Assembly (NCBI GenBank): GCA_946187775.1
Contig: CAMHSI010000006.1
Coordinates: forward strand, 1 to 49,127
Direction: 5' to 3'
Source: an uncultured Clostridia bacterium
Lineage (GTDB): Bacteria; Bacillota; Clostridia; Christensenellales; Aristaeellaceae
Length of the DNA: 49,127 nucleotides
Under the pieces are notes generated by a model. It worked only from the letters and a program-made list of their open reading frames with translations. It did no database searches and was not told where the DNA came from. The position numbers and the translations under genes are program-made. Shown here piece by piece: positions 18,142 through 25,300 of the stretch (position 1 is the stretch's first letter; each line of letters begins with the position of its first letter).

Positions 18142-19427
18142 GGAAAATGCTTTGCGTCATCCTGTCTGCCCTGCTTGCCGTCATCTCCATGGCCTGCGCC
18201 AGCCCGGCAGGCGCGGAATCCGCCGGCGTCTTTCAGCCAAGGCTGGATACAAGCACCAGCTGCGAGATCACGGTGGTCGGAAGCTATTCCAACTTTGAGG
18301 CGCTGGAAGCTGAATTCGACAGCTTTAATGAGTTTTACCCCAATGTGGAGCTGACCTATTGGAAGCCGGATGACTATGAAAACCTGCTGGGCATGGTGCT
18401 GGAAGGCAAAAATGCCCCGAATATTTTCTTCTCTTTTCCGTGGATGTACGGAAATGATAACTATCGGACAGCCTTTGAGCATATGGAGGATCTTTCCGAT
18501 CCCGATCTGGGCCTGGATTTGGAATGCATCCGTCCGAACCTGCTGAGATATGATGCCGACGGCCAATTGCTGACGGTGCCGGTTTTCGCCAGGAACTACG
18601 GGATGCTGGTGAATAACGACCTTTTTGAAAAGGAGGGGCTGCAGGTTCCGACCACCTGGGAAGAGCTGCTGGCCGCATGCCAGGTGTTTCTGAGCAAAGG
18701 CTTTGCTAGTCCGATGATGGGCTACAGCGCGGGGCCTTCCAGCTGCCTCATGAGCATCCTGGTGTATCCGGAGGTCGTGGCTGCCCTGGCGGACGATCCC
18801 GAAGCGCTTCAGGCCGCGAATGGGATGAATCCTTCCGCCGGAGAATGCATGCGCCGCAGTCTGGAATCGATGATGCGGCTGATCGAAAGCGGCTACATTA
18901 ACCTGGACAAATGCAATGAAATCAGCGACAACTATACACAGGTCATTCTTCGCTTCTTTGAGGGGGATGTCCCCATGATGATCTGCACCGGAGATACCGT
19001 ATCCGGAACAGGCAAACGGGAAAGCCAGTCCGAGGCGTTTTCCGCAAATCCTTTCACCTATACCTTTGTCCCCATTCCGCTCTCGGAAGACGGAGGCTAT
19101 TTTATCGACAGTCCTTCCATTGAATTCTCGGTGAACAAAACCTGTGACAACCTGGACATGACCAACGAGTTTATGCGCTTTCTGATCAGCCGTGAAGAAC
19201 TGAATAAAATGGCTTTGGCAAAACGTCTTGTTACGCCGACAAAGGATCTGTCCTTCAGCGCTGTGTATGAGCCCTTCGGCCAGGTGCCCGCTGAACGGGT
19301 GCTGTGCCCTGAAACAATCGGAATTACCGATGCCCTCTTCGTGCAGGTCCGGAACGCGGCTTATCAGGTCGGAACCGGTGCCGCCACCATTGATGACGTC
19401 GTCAGTCAATACGGATCCCTGAATTGA
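18138..19427 (+). CDS. Extracellular solute-binding protein (sugar-type) coupled to the sensor kinase
   Basis: A 429-residue exported protein. The signal peptide (about 1-28) has a Cys in SMACAS that may be a lipobox and an alternative AGA cleavage site. The mature part shows the two-lobed family 1 sugar-binding pattern (EITVVGSYSNFEALEAEFDSF, VPVFARNYGMLVNNDLFE, TTWEELL). Its ATG overlaps the kinase stop (ATGA), so the two are made together. No ABC permease or ATPase gene accompanies it, so transport is not its obvious job. More likely it binds a ligand outside the cell and presents it to the kinase sensing domain (inference from order; similar pairings are known in Firmicutes). Only a possible relic and an ECF gene lie downstream. 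Confidence 0.88.
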   Translation: MRKMLCVILSALLAVISMACASPAGAESAGVFQPRLDTSTSCEITVVGSYSNFEALEAEFDSFNEFYPNVELTYWKPDDYENLLGMVLEGKNAPNIFFSFPWMYGNDNYRTAFEHMEDLSDPDLGLDLECIRPNLLRYDADGQLLTVPVFARNYGMLVNNDLFEKEGLQVPTTWEELLAACQVFLSKGFASPMMGYSAGPSSCLMSILVYPEVVAALADDPEALQAANGMNPSAGECMRRSLESMMRLIESGYINLDKCNEISDNYTQVILRFFEGDVPMMICTGDTVSGTGKRESQSEAFSANPFTYTFVPIPLSEDGGYFIDSPSIEFSVNKTCDNLDMTNEFMRFLISREELNKMALAKRLVTPTKDLSFSAVYEPFGQVPAERVLCPETIGITDALFVQVRNAAYQVGTGAATIDDVVSQYGSLN

Positions 19428-19730
19428 GTCATGGGGACGGTTCTGTGCCACGGCATCCGTTCCGACTGCACCGAGGAAAAATCGTAGTCCGCCTGCTTCC
19501 CGCTTTCAAAGTCCGCATGGATCCGGTCCCGTTCTTTCGGATCATAATACCATAGGGGTTTCCCCTTGTCGTCTCCTTTGTGCCCCGGCAGGGCGCGGCT
19601 TCGGCAGCCGGGATGATTGACAAAACAGGAACCCTGTGATACCTTATACGCCGGTCAGCATAAGCTGTTCCCGGGCTTGCACAAGCAGGCCGTTCTGATA
19701 AAAGGCTCCAGGTCAATCCGGTACCCTGAA
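19428..19730. other. Gene-free stretch with a REP-like motif and a coding-looking minus-strand frame
   Basis: No convincing gene. At 19434-19451 is GGGACGGTTCTGTGCCAC, of the kind found as short dispersed intergenic repeats in Clostridia (from memory). A minus-strand frame is open from 19654 to a TGA at 19406-19408, about 82 codons without a usable start; it contains KGKPLWYYDPKERDR and may be a relic or chance. Confidence 0.35.
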
Positions 19731-19779
19731 GGTGCCGAAAGCCGTCCGAAGATGGCTTCCGGCGCCTTTTTCTGTTTTT
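19731..19779 (+). terminator. Terminator hairpin in the leader of the ECF S-component gene
   Basis: Stem GGTGCCGAAAGCC (19731-19743) pairs with GGCTTCCGGCGCC (19754-19766) with one mismatch and one wobble, followed by a T-rich run (TTTTTCTGTTTTT). It lies about 45 bp upstream of the ECF start. It could close the kinase operon or act as an attenuator for the ECF gene. I recognise no known riboswitch aptamer upstream of it. Confidence 0.75.
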
Positions 19780-19823
19780 CTGCCCGGCGTGTCGCCGCAA
19801 ATCATACTCAGGAGTGGATGAAA

Positions 19824-20405
19824 ATGATGCGTAAATCAAAAATGACTTCTTTGCAGGTCAGGAAACTGACCTATGCCGCCCTGTTCCTGGCCATCGCCAT
19901 GGTGCTTCCCTTCATCACCGGCCAGATCCCCGAAATCGGCAACGCCCTGTGCCCCATGCACATTCCGGCGCTGCTGTGCGGCTTCCTGTGCGGCTGGCCC
20001 TGGGGGCTGGCGGTGGGCTTTATCGCGCCTCTCCTGCGCTCCGTGGTCTTTGGTATCCCCATCCTGTTTCCCGGCGCCGTGGCCATGGCCTTCGAGCTGG
20101 CGGTTTACGGCGGCCTGGCGGGATTCCTGTATCAGAAGCTGCCCCGCAGGAAGGGAATTACCTATGCCGTGCTCCTGGTCTCCATGATCGCGGGACGTAT
20201 CGTGTGGGGCGTTGTGCGGGTCATCCTGGCGGGCCTGTCCGGCAGCTCCTTCACCTGGGCGCTGTTCCTGGCGGGGGCGTTCACCAACGCCATTCCCGGC
20301 ATTATCCTGCAGCTTGTCCTGATCCCCGTCCTGGTCATTGCCCTGGAACGGGCGGGCCTTTCCCTGAACCGGCCCGCCTCCCTGCAGCCGGTTTCTGAAA
20401 CCTGA
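19824..20405 (+). CDS. ECF transporter S-component, vitamin/precursor uptake (substrate unknown)
   Basis: A 193-residue membrane protein with about six hydrophobic segments in the ECF substrate-binding subunit pattern: LTYAALFLAIAMVLPF, then PMHIPALLCGFLCGWPWG, then MAFELAVYGGLAGFLY and a NAIPGIILQL segment. S-components bind a vitamin or similar small molecule and work with a shared EcfAA'T energising module encoded elsewhere. ATG 19824 fits AGGAG (19810-19814) with 9-nt spacing; ATG 19818 is too close and 19827 is possible. The frame is open far upstream (to 19617), but that part crosses a terminator and is not coding. It stands alone, so the substrate cannot be inferred from neighbours. 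Confidence 0.83.
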   Translation: MMRKSKMTSLQVRKLTYAALFLAIAMVLPFITGQIPEIGNALCPMHIPALLCGFLCGWPWGLAVGFIAPLLRSVVFGIPILFPGAVAMAFELAVYGGLAGFLYQKLPRRKGITYAVLLVSMIAGRIVWGVVRVILAGLSGSSFTWALFLAGAFTNAIPGIILQLVLIPVLVIALERAGLSLNRPASLQPVSET

Positions 20406-20414
20406 AAGGTTTTT

Positions 20415-20489
20415 TCAATCTAATTGGTTTCCACCCCGTTTCCTGTAATCTGCCGGCGTCAGCGCGTTCCGCTTATACCAAAAGAAAAA
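20415..20489 (-). pseudogene. Possible C-terminal relic of a transposase or AraC-type protein
   Basis: About 20-25 codons ending in TGA read YKRNALTPADYRKRGG, resembling the last residues of IS3-type transposases or AraC-family regulators. It has no start and follows the hairpin at 20490-20534. The match is short and could be chance. Confidence 0.25.
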
Positions 20490-20534
20490 CGCCCGCCATC
20501 CACTCATCCATTCGGATCCGGTGAATGATGGGCG
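20485..20534 (-). terminator. Terminator of the metallophosphoesterase gene
   Basis: On the minus strand, CGCCCATCATTC pairs imperfectly with a matching arm ending in GGCGGGCG, followed by TTTTTC. It lies about 120 bp after the metallophosphoesterase stop. Confidence 0.6.
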
Positions 20535-20617
20535 AAAAGGGAGTTAGCCAACGCTTACTATTATAGCGAAGGACCCCTCCGTTATCAAGGTGCATATTGG
20601 AAATTTACATCTTGCCA

Positions 20618-20648
20618 TTGACTTTGAGTGAACTCAAACTTGTACAAT
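20618..20648 (+). promoter_or_regulatory. Orphan MerR-type promoter/operator
   Basis: TTGACT (20618-20623) and TACAAT (20643-20648) are separated by 19 bp, the long spacer typical of MerR-activated promoters. The dyad TTTGAGTGAACTCAAA (20623-20638) is centred near the middle of that spacer. No MerR gene or other + strand gene follows; the promoter points into the 3' end of the metallophosphoesterase. Confidence 0.65.
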
Positions 20649-20652
20649 CGCG

Positions 20653-21852
20653 TCATGAAGCAGGAAAAGCCAGGTCCAAGGTCAGCGGCTCCGCCCGCTC
20701 CCCTTCCGTCAGGGCGTACCGTTTTACGGTCATTTTCCCATCCCGGAAGGTGAGCACCGTGCCCACCCCATTGGTGATGTATCCCGCGTTCAGGTAAACG
20801 AAGCGGATGGTTTCCGTCCGGGCAACGAGTTCATTCTTTTCCTCGCCGGCGTCCGTCATGATCCTCCGGGTGCCTGTTTCATTTCCCTCCCCGTCGGTCT
20901 CCCATGCCTGCACCGCCAGCTGTTCCCCGGGCAGGCGCAGGTAATTCGCCCGCTCCGTCTCCCGGCCGCCTTCTCCGCTTTCCAGGGTGTGGTTATGGCC
21001 CCAGAGGAAGATGACGTCGTGCTCCCCGGCGGCGGCGTTCAGCGCCTGCGTCCATGTCCAGGCGCCCCGGTTGTCTCCCCTGTGGGCGTGCAGCGGCACA
21101 TGGGACATCACAACAATGGGAAGGTGATCCTCCAGGCTGTTCACCCACTTCAGGAAACGTTCAGAGGCCTGCTGCGCCGAAAGGCCGCCCTCGTCCGCAA
21201 GGTCCTTTCCGCTGTATCCGGAGGCCGCTGCCTGCCGGTCCGTATCATGAATCATCTGGGAGAAGGAGATGCCGTAGAGATGGACGCCTCCGCAGTCCCT
21301 GGGGCCGGAGAAGAAGGTCTTCCCGTATTCATCCACCGCGTTGGCGTCATGGGAGCCGTAGGTATACAGCGTGCCGGTTTCCCCGCCGAAAACCGCCTGC
21401 ACCTGCGCGTCCACGGAAGCCATGGAGAAATAGGGCTTTCCCATGGGATATCCCGTCGTGTCCATGCTGCGGTCCGAGCCGGATCCCACGAAATCCCCGC
21501 CCATCAGCGCCAGCTGCGGCACAACGCCGTCAGCCCGCACCAGCTTCAGCACCTCCGTCAGGTTGTTGTGCCAGACGAGGCTGCCGTTTTCGTCGAAAAC
21601 AGGAGCCTGCCTGGGCCGGGCCTTCTTCTTTCCCTCCGGGGGCTTTTCGCCCTCCGGGGGTTTTTCCCCTTCCGTGGGCTTTTCCCCGTCCTGTGTCCCG
21701 TCGTCCCCGGCGGCTTTCACGGTCTCATACGCGGCGTGGCGGTCCGTAGCCACAAAAAGCACGGTTTCCGCAGCCGCGGGCATCGCTGTCTCCGCCGCGG
21801 TCCCGGTGAACAGGCTCGCCAGGATCAATAGAAATGCCAGGATTCTTTTCAT
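20653..21852 (-). CDS. Secreted metallophosphoesterase-family protein
   Basis: A 399-residue exported protein. The signal peptide covers about 1-20 (GTAAETA). A low-complexity linker with GEKPTEGEKPPEGEKPPEG (about 55-75) precedes a basic patch and the catalytic region. Metal-binding blocks of calcineurin-like phosphoesterases are seen in order: ATDRHA (the usual DxH is altered), GGDFVG, GSHDAN (equivalent to GNH[DE]), MSHVPLHAHRG and WGHNH. It probably cleaves phosphate esters outside the cell or in the wall zone, though the altered first block leaves activity uncertain. The linker may span the cell wall. The start has GGAAGGAGCG upstream. It is a single-gene unit with its own terminator. 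Confidence 0.82.
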   Translation of the reverse strand: MKRILAFLLILASLFTGTAAETAMPAAAETVLFVATDRHAAYETVKAAGDDGTQDGEKPTEGEKPPEGEKPPEGKKKARPRQAPVFDENGSLVWHNNLTEVLKLVRADGVVPQLALMGGDFVGSGSDRSMDTTGYPMGKPYFSMASVDAQVQAVFGGETGTLYTYGSHDANAVDEYGKTFFSGPRDCGGVHLYGISFSQMIHDTDRQAAASGYSGKDLADEGGLSAQQASERFLKWVNSLEDHLPIVVMSHVPLHAHRGDNRGAWTWTQALNAAAGEHDVIFLWGHNHTLESGEGGRETERANYLRLPGEQLAVQAWETDGEGNETGTRRIMTDAGEEKNELVARTETIRFVYLNAGYITNGVGTVLTFRDGKMTVKRYALTEGERAEPLTLDLAFPAS

Positions 21853-22079
21853 TTTCTCTTTTCGCTCCTTCCCGCGGGGCGCTCTCCGCCCCCTTCCGGG
21901 ATCATTCTCCCGCTTTTGTCACAGCAGGATCATCGTGCAGTTGCTGTGGAAAGTATAGGTATACCGGACGTCCCGGGCCATTTGTACTTCCTGAGTCTTG
22001 TCAGCTTCATCTTTGTTTTCCCCGTCTCCCGGACAGTTGTTTCCCCCTCAGCGTAGCACATCCTCAGGCCGTTGTCGAT
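21853..22079. other. Gene-free stretch between the metallophosphoesterase and the giant-adhesin terminator
   Basis: No gene that I can support. A minus-strand frame of 42 codons (22047 down to a TGA at 21919-21921) reads as plausible protein (KTQEVQMARDVRYTYTFHSN) but has no start. I could not place a clear promoter for the metallophosphoesterase gene here. Confidence 0.3.
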
Positions 22080-22122
22080 TCAAAAAAACGGACAGGTGCA
22101 GCATTGCCGGCACCTGTTCCGT
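22080..22122 (-). terminator. Terminator of the giant surface-protein operon
   Basis: On the minus strand the stem CAGGTGC/GCACCTG, extended by GGAA/TCC and CACG/CGTT, is followed by a run of seven T residues. It lies about 185 bp beyond the stop of the giant gene. Confidence 0.85.
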
Positions 22123-22265
22123 GTCTTCCTTTTACGCCCCGCCGCAGGTTTGCTGCAGCTGCCGTACCGTTTCTCCGAACCGTGCAGGCGTCCCGTAAAC
22201 CGCCGGAAGCACCTGCGTCAGGACTCCGTCACATCCCGGGGTATCGTCGGATACTATTCTTCCCG

Positions 22266-22289
22266 GGTCTGCGCAGGCAGGCCTTTTTT
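22266..22289 (+). terminator. Plus-strand terminator-like hairpin without an upstream gene
   Basis: GGTCTGC / GCAGGCC with a 4-nt loop and six T residues, oriented on the + strand, between two minus-strand genes. A second hairpin (GTATC/GATAC, 22241-22254) lies just upstream. No + strand gene precedes it, so it may end a small RNA or an antisense transcript. Confidence 0.4.
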
Positions 22290-22306
22290 GCTTGGAAAAG
22301 CGCCGT

Positions 22307-25300
22307 TTATTCCTGTGGTACGCTCAGCTGCAGTGTTCCCTCCTCCGTGAGGGACACACGGACCTTCACAATCCGGTCCGCCGCGTAGGCAATCCCCCGG
22401 TCATACCAGCGGATTTCCGCCGAGGCCTTCTGTTCCTCAGACGCCTTCTCATAGGTCAGCGGCTTTCCTTCCGCATCCTTCAGTACGGTTCCCTGCGCGT
22501 CGCGAGCCTCCGCCTTTTCCGGAATTACTTCATGTATCCGGTAGCTGAAGTCCTTCGTTTCCGCTCCGCCCAGATCCTCGACCGTGAAGACCAGCGCGTC
22601 AAACACAGCGTCTGTTTCCTTTCCGGCATCGGCCGTCAGCTTTGTATACCGCCCGTTTTCCGTCCGCAGCGGTGCTGTACTTTCTGCCGGCGTAATCTCA
22701 AACCTGAAGCTTTCCCCTTCCGCGAACGGACGGCCGGCAAGCTGCTTCCGCACCCGCAGGACAATCTTTTCCGCTGTGCGTATGTTGCTGAAGAGGGCTT
22801 CATTCGCCTTCCGGGAATCCGGCGTATAGGTAACGGTCGGCTCAAGGCGATAGGTAACCTTATTCAGGGAAATCAGTACTGTCAGCTTGATTTTTTGTGT
22901 GTCGTAGGTAACCTGGTCCTTCTTCCAGCAGAAATCCGCCGGCAGGGAGAGCGCTTTCCTTTCTGCGTCGGACAGGGAGGAATACAGGCCATATGTAAGC
23001 GGCGTGCCGTTTTTGTCCGTCCTTTTGCCTCCGGTGCTGTCCAGCATATCGCCGTCGCGGTCATGGGCTGCCGCGTCGTCCGGAATCACTTCCTGCAGGT
23101 AGAAAGTATATGTTTTCGTCTTGTCCAGGGTCACGCCATCCCCCAGCTTCACGTCAACCCGCTTCGCTTCCAGTACGCCGTCCGCCGCTTCTGCCAAATC
23201 CATTGTCAGGCGGATCGGCTTCCCGTCGGAATCGAGCGCCGGCTTGCTTTCGCTGTCGAGAAGGGCAAAGGTGAAACTGCCTTCTCCGGGCTGGTACAGG
23301 CCGTTGTTGAACTGTTTCCGGATTTTTGCAGGGAAGCCGATCAACTCGGTCGCGTAAGTGTTTTCAAAGGCCGTTGTCAGCTCTTCGCCCTGGATCCATT
23401 CTCCCGTGTCATCGCGGAAGTACAGCTCTGCAGCCATTTTTCCGCCCTGCTCCTTCAGCAGGATCCGGATCTTTTCCTCCCGCAGGTCATATGTAACCTG
23501 GTCCAGCTTATAGGAGGTGATGTTTCCTTCTGCGTCCCGGATCACCGTCGCGCCTTCCGCGTCCGGATCCGTCTTTTCCCGGACGGTGTAGATGAATTCC
23601 TTTTCGGTTGCGTATGTTCCGTCCTCGTTCTTCAGGTCATCCCACTTGAAGGACAGGCTGAACTGCCCGGTCCTTACCGGGTTATTGTTGATAATACCGC
23701 GCTCGATCACAGCCTCCGGCTCCGTCGGTTCCGGCGCGCCATCTTCCGCCGAGATGGTGAATACAAACCGGTCTCTTCTCAGCCAGGGGCGTCCGGTCAT
23801 TGTCTTGGCCACGGGAACCTTAATGTCCGCATTATCCGGCACAAAGCTGTTGGTAAATACCGTCTCCGTCTTCCCGTCCGGTACCTTCCCGTCAACCGTC
23901 AGCGAAGCGTCCATTTCTCCCGTGCTTTCGTTGCAGGCCAGTCGAACGATAACGCTGTGCTCCGTTGAATCAAAGGCAATGCCGTTATCCTTCCACAGGA
24001 TGCTTCCGGCATCCGTCAGGCCCAGGGTCTGCTTCTCCTCGTCCGTCATTTCCCTGTAGCGCTTGTAGGTCAGGTCCGTCTTCAGCCGGCTGGTGGGAGA
24101 CTTCGGCGCCTGAATCGGTTTGCCGGTAGCCCTGGAATAGCCGATGGCAGCATCCGATACCTCTTCCCGCAGGGTATAGTACCAGGTCTGCTCATTGTAG
24201 TCCGCGTTGAACGGAACCGTGAGGACCACCGTCTCCTCATTGCCGGTCCGTACGGTAAGCCTCCTCTCGTCTTTCGGCGCTTCGCTGTCTTCCGGATTCG
24301 CTGCGCCTGCCAGTATAAAGGTGAAGGTTTCTCCTTCCCGCCAGGGTCTTCCGGTCAGGTGTTTCCGCACCTTCAGGCTGATCTCTGTATCGTCCTCATA
24401 AGCGTTACGGAACTCCGCGCCTTCCTCCGATGCAATCTCCTGTCCGATCTCATCAATCCAGGAATAGCTGGTGTCTGTGCCGATTTTGCCCTCGCCCAGG
24501 TCCCGCACCGTCATCTTTGCGATATATTTTCTCCCGTCGTAAACGATATGGGGATCCTTTTTGCTGTCCTCCGGAATATTTTCCGAAATCTGGTAATAGT
24601 ATGTCTTTCCGATGTCATCCTGATCCAGCGTGATCCGGCCGAATACTGCAAATCCGTCCGCCCCGTTCAGGACAGTCAGGTTTTCCTGCGGCATCGGCGG
24701 CATTCCCGCGTCCCCGTCATCGAAGGGAGTCTTTGTTTCAATGTTGAATCCCTCCAGCCTGAAGGAGAACTCCCCGGGTTTCAGGCTCCTGCCGGAAAGC
24801 TTCTTGTTTGCCTGGATCTGCGCCGTTCCGCTGGCAAGATACCGGTTCACCGCGGTTACGGTGATCACGGTTCCGGCTCCGCCCGTTCCGCGCTTCACCG
24901 AACGCAGTGTAGTATCCGCCTCATAGTGCTCCGGTGCCAGCAGCTCCTGGTACAGGTAGCTTTCTCCCGTCAGGTTATCCAGCTGTATCGTCCCGTGTCC
25001 CGGGGTCTTCAGGATCGCTTTCAGCCTGTAGTCTGTTCCTGAATCCGTCTTTACATAATCCGGCTTGGTCTCAAGTTCAACCCCGAAGGTTTCGTTCAGC
25101 TCTGCCAGGGTCTTCCCGTCGTACAGCTCCTGCAGCTCCTCTGTGGTGTATCTCAGCTGATGGCCGCCTTCCAGCTCAACATATTCCTGCATCCAGGCTT
25201 CCTGGCCAATCGGGGAATACACCGCGAACACAGCACCGCCCACCGCGGTTCCGAACTGGTCTTGCTTCCTCAGCTTCAGGCTCCAGTCGTCGTGCATGTT

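Noticed and set aside
17898-19451. 517-codon minus-strand frame over the kinase end and the solute-binding gene
   Set aside because: Antisense shadow spanning two coupled genes, with no start signal or domain.
19640-19731. Known riboswitch (TPP, FMN, cobalamin, THF, preQ1) upstream of the ECF gene
   Set aside because: I compared the sequence by eye with the conserved core motifs and found no match; only the terminator is supported.
19406-19805. Selenocysteine reading of the in-frame TGA in the minus-strand frame of this gap
   Set aside because: No SECIS-like structure or known selenoprotein family is evident, and the frame lacks a start; a relic or chance is simpler.
22307-22330. LPXTG-type sorting signal at the end of the giant adhesin
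   Set aside because: The protein ends LQLSVPQE without LPXTG, hydrophobic helix or basic tail.
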